DNA of 64,000 bases from Haemonchus contortus (GCA_000469685.2 LS997565.1:42430666-42494665); one strand, 5' to 3'. Shown: positions 47,272-57,849, counted from the stretch's first letter. Notes: a model not told the origin generated them from the letters alone. Numbers and translations: made by a program.

Positions 47272-48781
47272 GTATGAGAAACTCGACAGTCGAGAAGGAA
47301 AGAAGTTCGTCTTCCGTCTGGCGAGAGCGCATCACCGCGCTACTCAGGACATCGGGGTAGTGAAGTCCGTCAGGAGCAGGCGTAGGTGAAAGGAATACTT
47401 CGACGGGCTTCTCAACGAAGAATTCGCCCGTAAGAACAGCTAGAGGCAACGGCTGGCCTCGCCAATCGCTAGACAGAGAATGAGGTGCGTAGAGCAATGG
47501 GAAAGATGAATGTAGGGAAGGCAACTGGTCCGAATGGAGTACCGATCGATGCATGGAAAGAGCTCGGAGAGCACGGGATAAAGGTGCTCACCCGATTCCT
47601 GAATACCGTCACCGCTAAAGGAAGAATCCCACATGCGTGGAGGAGGACCACTATCGTTCCAATCTTCAAGCAAAAGGAGGACGTGTTCCATCTACCGGGA
47701 ATCAGCTTGACTGCTCACACGATGAAAATGTACGAGCGGCTGGTCGACTCAAGACTGAAAGAACTGGTCCCAATCTCACAGAAGCAATTCTACTTCATGT
47801 CTGAAAGGTCTACAATGGACGCCATCTTCATAGCTAGATAAGTTATGGAGAAGTATCGAGAAAAGCGTCGACCCTGCTACCTAGCTTTCCTCGAACTGGA
47901 GAGAAGGCTTTCGACCGTCTCCTGCGACAAGTCCTTTGGAGAGCGCTCCGGAAACGAAAGATTCCAAACCGGAGCAATAGATGTCACGGTTGCGGCACAC
48001 CAGAGATCAGCTCTGAGCCCGTTCCTCTTCCTGCCCACGATGGACGTCATCACAGAAACACTCACGGATGGACCACTGAAGACCATCCTCTACGCTGATG
48101 ACACCTGATAGCGGAGAGCAAGGAAGAACTCCAAGACAAACTCCGGAATTGGCAGAGGGTATTGGCGGAGAATGGACTCCGGCTGAATGTGAAGAAGACG
48201 AAGTTCTTCAGTTCCGAGGAGGGCACGGAGTCAACCGTCGACTGTCGCGGGGAAGCCATCGAAAAGGTCCAGGAATTCCGCATTCTGGGGAGTGATCTAG
48301 CCGACGATGGTAGCGTGGACCAGGCCAAAAATCCCGAATAAATGCGGCATGGATGAAGTGGAGGGAGTCCACCGGTATCCTCTGCGACCGTCGGTGCTCC
48401 GGACATCGGACAGCGGTAAGGCCCACGATGCTCTACGGCACAGAGGGTTGGCCCTCGAGTAAATCCCACGAGGGACAGCTCCACTCCGCTGGAATGAGAA
48501 TGCTCAGATGGGTCACCGAAGATGAGAGAGCAGCGCCTGCGATGGTTCGGGCATGTACTAAGAATACCACAGAGCCATCCGATAAGGGAAGCAACGGAGT
48601 TTGAGGCTCAAGGTAAGCGACCACGAGGAGCCCCAAGGAAGAGATGGCGGGACGTGATCAAGAAGGGCCTCGCCAAAGGCAAGGAGACGGCAGAGATGCC
48701 GTAGATAGAATGAAATGGAGACAGTTGGCAAGAACAGCGGACCCTGCGACGGCGCGGGACTAACGCTGGGGAGAAGAAGAA
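47272..48781 (+). mobile_element. RTE-like non-LTR retrotransposon, 5'-truncated, decayed
   Basis: The plus-strand frames give an upstream EYFDGLLNEEFARKN segment, then the RT domain: GKATGPNGVPIDAWKELG, FKQKEDVFHLPGISL, a motif A LAFLELE in which the catalytic Asp is Glu, and motif C LYADD (48090s). This is followed by the C-terminal RLRWFGHVLR and KRPRGAPRKRWRDVIKKG and the 3' end at about 48781. Stops (for example TAG... TAA at 47838-47842 and TGA at 48106) and frameshifts disable it. The RTE clade is inferred from the C-terminal tail style. It lies at the centre of palindrome 2. Confidence 0.88.
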
Positions 48782-49195
48782 GATACTGTCCTTACTAATA
48801 TGATCGCACTGCAATATTGGCTGCATAACCGAATGATTGAATCTGGGAATGGTTTTGCCTTTTTGGATAAAAAGTAGAATCCTCCTAGAGTAGTTCATAC
48901 CATTCGAGTAAATTTTACAAATGTGTTACTGGAGTTAAAGCTTCTTCGTCTCAGATGGTTAGAGCGGTTTCGATTGTAGAAGCCGTCAATTGCTTATCAT
49001 TGGGGGAAGGTAATATAGAAGCCCACAATTCACAAAATATTGCACTTTCCCATTGTATAATATCATTTGCTGACACAAAAAAGTAGAACAATGGCAAATT
49101 GTGCAGTATTTGCGAGAACCCTCATTTGCTTGACTGGATTCGCTCACCGTGAACTGCCCTGTTGAAAAAAACGCTCCCCATTTAGTATAAATTGT

Positions 49196-49202
49196 TCCAG
49201 GT
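49196..49202 (+). promoter_or_regulatory. TATA box of ShKT gene 49237-49620
   Basis: TATAAAT, about 35-40 bp upstream of the ATG, within a gtataaattgttccagg context shared by several copies. Confidence 0.68.
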
Positions 49203-49236
49203 CATAGAACTCATCACAGACCTGGCGGCATCCAAA

Positions 49237-49620
49237 ATGTTCTTCTACCTTATTTGCACCCTTGTTCTACTCAACACCTTCACAAGTAAAGCCGAAGTAA
49301 GTTATCATATCCAGTAGCGATTAGCAATAGTAAAAAAGGCTTGTCTGTATTCTGGATATTTATTCTGTAGGAAATACAGCCGACCCGCTTTCGTAGAGGT
49401 TGTAACAAACAACGTATAAACATTGAATGTAGTTCATTCCCGTGTCACTTGATCTTTTCAGCCGTGCGTGGATAAAGCGGCGGAGACGAGAGCAGGCGAA
49501 AGGTTCTGTTTATTCATGCAAACACCTCAAGCAGAAGACAATGAGCCTCCATGCATAACCCCTAACTATAACGCGATTGCGAAGGAATACTGTGCTAAGT
49601 CGTGTGGTCTTTGTGAATGA
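49237..49620 (+). CDS. Secreted single-domain ShKT peptide 4
   Basis: Exons 49237-49296 (signal peptide, GTAAGT donor) and 49462-49620 (acceptor ttttcag; ShKT domain with six cysteines; TGA). Domain residues include RFCLFMQTPQAEDNEPPC and AIAKEYCAKSCGLCE. Mirror of 45992-46375. An AATAAA signal follows within about 25 bp of the stop. Confidence 0.92.
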
Positions 49621-50771
49621 TACTTTTTTTCTAAGTAAGGAAATAAACTTCTCAGAAATCCTCCCTCGCGTTGTACTTTTTGAATACTTACAGTTCACCG
49701 GAATATTTTGCGATCCGTTACTTAAAGAACCGAGACTGCATCTCACTACGTTGTCGATTCACGGAGGTTGATATGCACAAGTTATATTTTCATAAAGTAA
49801 AAAAACTGCATGAAAATAGTATAACCAAATGGGTTGATGAACGCCTCACCATTGTTGTTGCACTAGGACGAATAAGGACCGCACTGTGTTGTCCTGCATC
49901 CTGAATCCCAGCCTAACTCAAAATCGTTCCCATGTTCTTCAGAATGTAATCTACTGAGCAGTCTCCGATTGCATCTGCAACTGAAATACGAAATGAGTCA
50001 GAAAGGTTCGCATCTAAGCTACAATGAGAGGATACACCTTCGATATTCCCAAACCCCTTATAGGGCTACAGAGATTCAATCACATGTTCGACGGACACGG
50101 CATATACATATACATAGATGCGCATATTAGGTAATGCTGTGTAGCCTCAGCCAAGATGTGACACACCCACTGCCGGGCTCGCTACGCTGTATCACATATC
50201 CACAACCCTGTCTACGGTCTTACTAAAAAACAACATAGAAAACATCTGTCATACCCCATACACACGATACCACTCTACCCGGAAATCCGTCTATGTTTCA
50301 ACTACTAAAATAATCATCTAGACTGAAGTACTTGAGAGTAGAGGCTTTTCGGGTGGTGTGTAAATATTCTGACATGAATCGTACTTGTATGTGGCAGAAC
50401 GCAGATCGCTTTATCTACACCGGCACTGAGCGTTGATAAAATTCTCTTCCCTGAACCTACAGGATTGAGCATACCGTGAACTAGCGTAGTTTCCTTGAAA
50501 ACTCAGGCAATGGGTGTGTGGCTGGCTCCTTGATCTGTTTCAAGCACTCACAATCAGATTTGGTCATAAAGTCACTTCTGAGAGTTGTACAATGTCCACT
50601 TTGATGTTTAGTTCTTTTGAACGATCTCTCTGGTTTTTATGATAACGTTACTCTTTATATGAAAAAAAATTCTAGTTTTGTGGAAATACCAAGCAATCAC
50701 TCCAATAGAGTCTTTGCGACGTAAGAATTCTAAACGGATCTCATTTATGTGTCATTCTCTCTTTCTATCAG

Positions 50772-50911
50772 ATAAAACGATGAAAACGAAAGTAGGAGAG
50801 AAGTTCATGAGAGCTTCTCGAACCCCGAACACGGAGCTCCTCTGCAAGGCTGCAGACTATTAGGAACTCGCAAAGGAGTACTGCGCCAAGTCATGTGGTC
50901 CTTGTGAGTGA
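50772..50911 (+). pseudogene. ShKT-domain exon pseudogene (right arm)
   Basis: Diverged ShKT exon behind a ctttctatcag acceptor-like site: KTMKTKVGEKF, then a 9-bp deletion that removed the second cysteine (FMRAS), ELLCKAADY, TAG at 50861-50863, then ELAKEYCAKSCGPCE and TGA. The first cysteine is absent. It mirrors 44695-44843, which kept Cys2 but gained a TGA and a Cys-to-Arg change, so the two arms have decayed independently at this spot. Confidence 0.8.
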
Positions 50912-52333
50912 TATAGATTACTATAGTTTTTACAGGAAGAAATAAATATACATCCATATCAGTCTCTGGTATTTTGATTGTTTTTGATCGTCTTCGGTGG
51001 AAATGAGAAGTATCATAAGCTTCGATAATAATTTCTCACCCTGAGGTGAAATAGTTGTTTTAAGGTGGGAACACTTTGTACTATCCCAAGCCAAAAGAGG
51101 GAACGAATTTTGTAGGCTTCAAACACGAGTGCTTCCTGAGTGTGTCCTCGTTCGCGAATATTATTGAATAGGTCGTCCCAGTTCAGACCTACTCCCGGTA
51201 GAACATGGGTAGGTTAAAGGAAAAGCAGAGAAAGAGGCAAGTTCAGATACTCAACAGAAAACATACGAAGAGCAACGAACTTTCCTTGCTTGGCAACTGA
51301 AGCCAGGTAGGCCAAGGCCTCGGGGTATGGCAGCTGCTTCTCCATCCTGCAGGGAGAGGCATAAGACGTGATTTGCCTCTGACTGTTGATTATGAAATTA
51401 AAAGATGATCGAGTTGCCGCGCGAATCTCCACCCAATCACGATTATATACCAGTCTGGCTTCAGAACTGCTCAAACTGCTTTCTATTGATGGCACATTGG
51501 AGAAAAAGACTGAATTTCCACAAAATGGCACGCCACTTTTGGAATACCTTCGGATGGATTCATAGTTGGGAAGACAACGCTTGTAAATAAATTTGAATGT
51601 TCACATGAAAATGATTCTTGGTAAGCCTGATATCGAAGACTGCCAATTTCCAATAGAATTTCCGACGAATTATTTCTAGAGTACGAAACTCATTCCATGT
51701 CAATCCATCTTTTTAGCCCTACAAAGAAACGCAGAGGAAGCGAAAGTTGGTGGGAGGTTCTGAGTTGACATGCTACTGACTTGTTCCACAGCCAAAGTGC
51801 CCCACTGCAGGTCCTCAAACCTTGGTCACTGCTGAAAAAAAGGGCTGAGTTCATGAATTCCTCTCTTAGTTGCTTGGGACTATCTATGTGAGCAAGTGAC
51901 TTTGAAAATCCTGTACACATATTTTGTTGCGTTTAGATCTTCAGCCTTCACCCAGAAATGGTCGTCTCCGATTACAATCTGTATTGGAGGCTCAGTTTAT
52001 CTTCGAATTTACTCCAATTAAATACATCGAGAGACGTTTCGAAGAATTACTCAACCGAGAAGTCGTGACTCCTCCTACTAATGCTGAGGAGCTTCCAAAT
52101 TGATGGAGGGCTGACATGTCGTTTCGAATTTTGTTGCAATTTCGTAGCAGCCTAATGCAAGTACTGCAAACTAAATTACTTAGCTTCTCTTCAGCTACTG
52201 ATACCTTCGCAGAAGCGGATTAAAATAAATGTTCTTTCGGGTTTCGTTAAAGAGAATGATTCGCAGGGAAATCAAAGACAGATTGTTGAGAAGTATTTAT
52301 TTCAATGCAACACAGGTTGACACCCGACACCTT

Positions 52334-52718
52334 TTAGTCACAAAGACCACACGACTTAGCACAGTATTCCTTCGCAATCGCGTTATAGTTAGAGGTTATG
52401 CATGGAGGCTCACCGTCTTCTGCTAGAGGTGTTTGCATGAATAAACAGAACCTTTCGCCTGCTCTCGTCTCCGCCGCTTTATCCACGCACGGCTGAAAAG
52501 ATCAAGTGAGACGGGAATGAACTACATTCAATGTTTATACGCTGTTTGTTACAACCTCAACGAAAGCGGTTCGGCTGTATTTCCTACAGAATAAAAGTAC
52601 AGAATACAAGACAAGCCTCCTTTAGTATTGCTAATCGCTGCTGTATATGATAACTCACTTCCGCTACACTTGTGAAGGCGTTGAGTAGGGCAAGAGCGCA
52701 GACAAAGTAGAAGAACAT
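52334..52718 (-). CDS. Secreted single-domain ShKT peptide 5
   Basis: Exon 1 at 52659-52718 (signal peptide MFFYFVCALALLNAFTSVAE; GTGAGT donor) and exon 2 at 52334-52492 (ShKT domain, PCVDK to GLCD, TAA). The mirror copy of 42863-43247 differs in the leader by Val to Ala. The divergent partner is 53724-54100, with about 1 kb between start codons. Confidence 0.92.
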
Positions 52719-52763
52719 TTTGGATGTTGCTGGAAAAGTGATGGACTGCGGTAATCCTACATC

Positions 52764-52770
52764 ATTTATA
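52764..52770 (-). promoter_or_regulatory. TATA box of ShKT gene 52334-52718
   Basis: TATAAAT on the minus strand, 46 bp upstream of the ATG. Confidence 0.7.
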
Positions 52771-53672
52771 TTGAACCATGAGCGATCTTTTGATCAGGGT
52801 TGGAACTGTGTAAACGAACTCCGAAGTGCTGATGAAACTCTTTGTAAATATTTTCGAGTCTATTACGGTCCTATCGGATACTTCTGAAAAAACGATAACT
52901 GCGCAAACCAGAAATCATACTGATCCTGCGGAATCCGACCACTTCTGTAGAAGCTGAAACTTGCTTGTTTCTAAATCAAAGGCTTATCAATGTTATCACT
53001 AAAGCCTCCAAAGGTCCCATAGAGTCTATCCCAGTGAAAATAAAAGACCAAACTTGTAATGGTAGCTCTCTTTAGGACGCTGCCACCTGCTGGAGCGCCA
53101 TTTCTGTGCTTAGTAGACGAAGACGGTAGAATACCTTTGAAGAGAAGCATTTGGTGATCATTTAGTCTCATTATACTGTCATCACTAATATAATCACCCT
53201 GCAATATTGGCTGCATAACCGTATGATTGAGCCTCGGAATGATTTTGCCTCTTTAAGATAAGAAGTAGAATTTTCTCAGAGCAGTTCATACCATTCAAGT
53301 AAGTTTTACAAATGTATTATTGAAGTTAAAGCTTCTTCGTCGCAGATGGTTAGAGCGGTTTCGATCATAGAGGCCGTCAATTGCTAATCGTTCTGTGAAG
53401 GTAATATAATAGAAGCCCACAATTCACAAAATATTGCACTTTCCCATTGTATATCATTTGCTGGCACAAAAAGGTAGAACAATGGCAAATTGTGCAGTAT
53501 TTGCGAGAACCCTCATCTGCTTGACTGGATTCGCTCACCGTGATCTGCCCTGTTGGAAAAAAATTGCTCCATTGCAAATGCACAAAATCCTGCACAGTTT
53601 GCCATTGTTCTACCATTTATGTCAGAAAATGATATTATGCAATGGGGAAGTGCAATATTTTGTGAATATCAG

Positions 53673-53679
53673 TATAAAT
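53673..53679 (+). promoter_or_regulatory. TATA box of ShKT gene 53724-54100
   Basis: TATAAAT, 45 bp upstream of the ATG. Confidence 0.7.
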
Positions 53680-53723
53680 TGCTTCAGGTCATAGAACTCG
53701 TCACAAATCTAGCGCCATCCGAA

Positions 53724-54100
53724 ATGTTCTTCTACCTTATTTGCACCCTTGTTCTACTCAACGCCTTCACAAGTAGAGCGGAAGTAAGTTATCTTACCCA
53801 GTAGCGATTAACAGTACTAAAGGAGCCCTGTCCTAGATTCTGGATATTATTCTATAGGAAATACAGCCGACCCGTTTTCGTAGAGGCTGTAACAAGCAAT
53901 ATCAGGATGTACTTCGTTCCCGTGCCATTTCTTATTTTCAGCCGTGCGTGGATAAAGCGGCGGAGACGAAAGCAGGCGAAAGGTTCTGTGAATACATGCA
54001 AACACCTCAAGCAGAAGACAATGAGCCTCCATGCATAACCCCTAACTATCACGCGATTGCGAAGGAATACTGTGCTAAGTCGTGTGGTTTTTGTGAGTGA
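53724..54100 (+). CDS. Secreted single-domain ShKT peptide 6
   Basis: Exon 1 at 53724-53783 (MFFYLICTLVLLNAFTSRAE, GTAAGT) and exon 2 at 53942-54100 (acceptor ttttcag) give a 72-residue precursor with six cysteines (PCVDK, RFC, PPC, EYC, KSC, GFC) and TGA. Mirror of 41479-41855, but exon 2 differs at ETKAGE, CEYMQTPQAE and GFCE. In those residues it is closer to the gene at 55893-56277, suggesting exchange or a palindrome border inside the exon. AATAAA follows at about 54113. Confidence 0.92.
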
Positions 54101-54129
54101 TAACGCAAATAAGAAATAAACGTCGTTTT

Positions 54130-55880
54130 GAAATGTGCATCTGCTCCCCGGAACATAACTGATTGTTAAGCTTCAATACAAGGAGTCAGTTGTTATAGTT
54201 GGTCAAAATGTGGTTTTTGGATTATAGTCTGCTGAACAATCACAAATTGCCAACGAAGTATGAAAAATAGTTGGTTGAAGGGCAATGATTTGATGCTCCT
54301 TGTATTATTTCCATACTCCTGATTCAATCACGAATCATCTGCAAACACACATGCCCTTTTCCAACAACGCGGCCTATTCTACAATGTGCAATATTATTCT
54401 TCAAAAAGCAGCAGCCTTAGCATAACGTTTACGAACTTAGAGATTTGGGGTTATTTCTTACAAACAATCTGTGAGATCGAAGAAATTCTGACGGAATGTT
54501 AGTGATTTTAGGCATATACCTCCTGCCGTTCCAATGCAAGATGAGTTTCTCCGAAGAAGCGTGGATTTGTCTATACCTCTTATTCAATTTTGGTGAAGAA
54601 GAAGGGCCAAAACAGTCTCTTCTGGACATTCCTGTAAATTGTCTTAAACGATCGTTACTATATATCAAGCGCTCGCATCTGTATGTTTGTTTGTTTGTTC
54701 GTACGGACAATCGATATAACCTCAAGGAACACCTGGAGAAGTCGGTTCAAGTTGAAAGTGGGTTCAGCATAGGGTAAGAGCAACAGAGCACATGCGGCCC
54801 AAAGGGCGCGGTATGCGCCGGAATTGGGCAGGGTCATGGGTAAATTCTTGTCATTCGGTTTCGTAACAGTCTATACGCCGAGAAAAAATGTGCAAATTAG
54901 CGATGGGTCGAAAATTAAAATAAGGGAAAGTTGCTGGCGGTGGGCGGAGCGTTCTTGCAGCGGACGGCACTTTCCACAGAGATTCATAACTCTATTCAGC
55001 GGAGGCATCGAGGCCAGGAAAATAATAAAGAGGGTGAGCAAGGCCTTGTGCGTACTGGGCACGTGTAAGCTCAGCGAAGCCCCGCCCACTATGGGCGAGA
55101 CGTGCGTTGAGACGAAAGCTACGTCTCGACAATGAGTGTAACTTCGTTCGGAAACTTTTCAGAAAAAAGCGGTTAGAGGTAATGGAACAAATGTGGTCAA
55201 ATGCTCGAAGTGTGCGGGGTTGGCACCAATGTGGGCAGAGCTTAGATCAAAATTCCATGACTCTGTTCAAAAAAGTTCTAGACATTTAACAGAACACAGC
55301 TCATAGACATGGTTGATCTTCGAAGTTCGCTCGACTCTTCGAATATGTGCATACACGCCAAATTTTATACGAACTCTGTAAACAAAAAGTGCACAGGCTC
55401 TTATCGCCTCCTTCGGCTGCTTTCGTAATCGCTTTATGTCAAAAATCATTTCGAGATCGTCAACAACGGGCTGACTGTTCCTACTCACTGTTCCTTTTCT
55501 GTCCAGCAGCCTGCTTACTTCTCATTCCTTTACAAACGCATCTTCCAAATCTCGGAGCTGCAAGGAGAACCACTGGCTAGAACTTGATCGCGTTTTTTGA
55601 GAAGGACGTGAACACTCCTGAGTGCCTTCACGTTTGAAGCTTCCACGTCCTTCACTCTCCTTATAGACATTGTATTCTATTGGCATCATTTGATTACCAG
55701 GTAGACCGCAATCAAAGCGCCTCAAATGGCCTACCCACAATTGACTCCCTCTCAATTTCAGAAATCAGGGAATGAGGATTATCAATCGATCTGGTTTCGG
55801 CTAAGGCGATTGGATACAATAAAAAAGTCTGAGGCAGATTTCAGAACGATTTTTATTTCTCCACATTGAAACAGCTATTA
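54130..55880. other. Intergenic, with a GC-richer block at ~54780-55130
   Basis: No gene recognised. The 54824-55135 frame (103 codons) lies in a GC-richer block containing gcggtgggcggagc and ccccgcccactatgggcgag. The frame has no known domain. The block could be an unidentified element or exon. Confidence 0.35.
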
Positions 55881-55892
55881 TACACGTCATAA

Positions 55893-56277
55893 TCAACAAA
55901 GGCCACATGATTTAGCACAGTATTCCTTCGCAATCGCGTGGTAGTTAGGGGTTATGCATGGAGGCTCATTGTCGGCTGCTTGAGGTGTTTGCATGTATTC
56001 ACAAAACCTTTCACCTGCTTTCGTCTCCGCCGCCTTATCCATGCACGGCTGCAAAGAAGAAATGGCATGGGACTGAAAATATATTCAGTATTTATACGTT
56101 GCTTGTTGAACGAAAGTGGATTAGATCTAGTTCGTACGGGCTGAACATTCCTAAATCTTCAAAGACGGAGTTTGCCTTACTTCTACTGTCCATTTCGAAG
56201 TGATTTTGTTAACTTACTTCCGCTTCACTTCTGAAGGCGTTGATCAGTACAAGAGCGCAGACAATGTAGAAGAACAT
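55893..56277 (-). CDS. Secreted single-domain ShKT peptide 7
   Basis: Exon 1 at 56218-56277 (MFFYIVCALVLINAFRSEAE, GTAAGT donor) and exon 2 at 55893-56048 (acceptor tttgcag) encode the leader plus 51 residues: PCMDK, RFC, PPC, EYC, KSC, GLC, then TGA directly after the last cysteine. It lies outside palindrome 2 and diverges from the broken copy at 56932, with start codons 655 bp apart. TATAAAT is at 56323-56329 on the minus strand. Confidence 0.92.
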
Positions 56278-56322
56278 GTTGAATGTCGCTGGAATTGTGA
56301 TAACTTTTCGTACATCGAAACT

Positions 56323-56329
56323 ATTTATA
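56323..56329 (-). promoter_or_regulatory. TATA box of ShKT gene 55893-56277
   Basis: TATAAAT on the minus strand, 46 bp upstream of the ATG. Confidence 0.7.
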
Positions 56330-56879
56330 CTGTGGCAAGACCGAGTTTCATGAATTCAAGACCCTGCAATCGGATTTGGTTGAACAGATGGAGTTTTTCA
56401 CAAATACTGCATAAACGGCAATTGTTCCACTGGGTATTATCGAAAAAGATGCTATACAAACGAAATATTCGCGAAATTCGTTATTGTGGGCTCCTTTACT
56501 TACAGTATCTGCGCAGACCTCTCTTATCGGAGGATATGGGGCAGAAGCTAATGTTGGCCATATCTGCCTAAGCAGCACGGTCCATTCAAGCAGATTCTTC
56601 CCAATCTGTTGTCGGAATCTAAATCGTAGGCAAGAAGCAGCTCGTTACGTACCTGCATTTGTATTGACTTCGGCGATTTGTAGGATTGAGTGATCTAAAT
56701 CAGTGAAGTTTCCGTGATAGTTATATTGTCTCTGTGAAAGCTTCATTCATTGTGTTTTACTTTCCGTAGGGACCCTTTTTTGGTGGTTAAGTAACATTGT
56801 AGACCATGAAACATTTGCAATGAGCACGTCCATATTTACAGAAGCCCTGCGCTGATTAAAGAAAGCAGCATTGTTTGGG

Positions 56880-56886
56880 TATAAAT
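56880..56886 (+). promoter_or_regulatory. TATA box of ShKT pseudogene 56932-57271
   Basis: TATAAAT, 46 bp upstream of the ATG. The promoter motif is retained although the coding exon has a stop. Confidence 0.65.
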
Positions 56887-56931
56887 TATTTGCGGTTACC
56901 GCAATTCATCATAATTTGAGCAACACCCAAG

Positions 56932-57271
56932 ATGTTCTTCTACATTGCCTGCGCCCTTATCCTACTTAATGCCTTCACGAGTGAAGCGGAAGTAGGTCAC
57001 CAATTACAGTACCGAGTAACTAACAGTACTGAATTTAACCCTTCTTCCAACATGAACAAGCGATGTATTGATTCTGAACGAATTTTACTTCTGCGCCATT
57101 TTATTTCTTTAGCTGTGCATGAATAAAGCGACGGAAACGAAAGTGGGCGAAAAGTTCTGTGTGTATATGCGAACTTCTCAAACTTCAAACAAGGAGCTCC
57201 TTTGCAAGGCCGCAGACGATTAAGAAATTGCAAAGGAATACTGTGCTAAGTCCTGTGGTCTCTGCGCATGA
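56932..57271 (+). pseudogene. ShKT peptide gene with in-frame stop
   Basis: Exon 1 at 56932-56991 encodes an intact signal peptide, MFFYIACALILLNAFTSEAE, with a GTAGGT donor. Exon 2 at 57113-57271 (acceptor ctttag) reads LCMNKATETKVGEKFC, then ELLCKAADD, TAA at 57221-57223, and continues in frame as EIAKEYCAKSCGLCA to TGA. All six cysteines are present, so only the TAA interrupts the domain, between Cys3 and Cys4. It is probably a young pseudogene. The stop sits at the same codon as the TAG in 44695-44843 and 50772-50911. Confidence 0.85.
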
Positions 57272-57504
57272 TACAGTTTTTTCTCTTGTGAGGAAAAGAA
57301 CTTCACGGAAATCCTTACCACTTTTTGAACGCTTACAGTTTACCGGAATATTTCGCGTTCCATTATTGGAGGAAACGAGATTGCGGGTTGAAGGGAACAT
57401 GTTTCTCACTGAGTTTTCTATTCAGGCAGGTCGATAAATACAGATTATATCTTCTCAAGGCAATAAAAAATGTGAGAAAGTCGTATATAAAATAGGTAAC
57501 TCGA

Positions 57505-57840
57505 CGCTTCGGCGCGGTGGTTCACTGGAAAGTGGCGCAGTATCAAACACGCATGGACAGGGGTTCCAATCCCGGAACGGTTTCCACCTAGGCCACCAAG
57601 CTTTATCCCTCCGGGGTCGGTTAATCGGTACCAGACTCGTCTGGTAGGATAAAAGCACTGGCTTGTTCATCGGCTGCCCACCGCAAGCCATTGTATAGGC
57701 CACATACGCATTCCAATACTACGATTCTGAATGGAAGTCGAATGCAGGGAGTGCATCCCTCAGGAAGGATTCATTGACCCCCGAAGGCTTTATCCTTGCA
57801 TCCTTTGAATCAATATCTCGCCTTGCTGTTGGTCGATGAA
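57505..57840 (+). mobile_element. tRNA-derived SINE
   Basis: The head has an A-box-like gcgcggtggttcactgg at about 57517 and a B-box match, ggggttccaatcccgg, at about 57560, spaced as in tRNA genes. The body (cggggtcggttaatcggtac to gaatggaagtcgaatgcagg) matches the inverted copy at 32795-33090. The cloverleaf stems are not complete, so this is not a working tRNA. Confidence 0.7.
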
Positions 57841-57849
57841 GAATGAGCA

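Larger units (their letters stand above)
41490..54090. repeat. Large palindrome 2 (arms ~5.7 kb) containing the ShKT cluster
   Basis: The left arm of about 41490-47270 is repeated inverted at about 48400-54090. Mirror-paired frames include 42366-42611 with 52971-53216, 43993-44178 with 51405-51590, 45866-46102 with 49510-49746, and 46714-47004 with 48608-48898. Their midpoints drift from about 47790 (outer) to 47806 (inner) because of small indels. The centre is not symmetric: 47272-48400 is LINE reverse-transcriptase sequence present once. The outer limits coincide with the 3' ends of the outermost ShKT genes. Confidence 0.92.

Noticed and set aside
46830..48781. Twin-priming inversion of a single LINE insertion
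   Set aside because: Both parts contain the same 3' end, and the flanks on both sides are mirrored for kilobases, so a palindromic duplication explains it better.
44695..50911. Functional eighth and ninth ShKT genes
   Set aside because: Both lack Cys1 and carry stops. One has a 9-bp deletion removing Cys2 and the other a Cys-to-Arg change. No leader exon was found.
57505..57590. tRNA gene
   Set aside because: A and B boxes are present, but the acceptor and arm stems do not pair. Treated as a SINE head.
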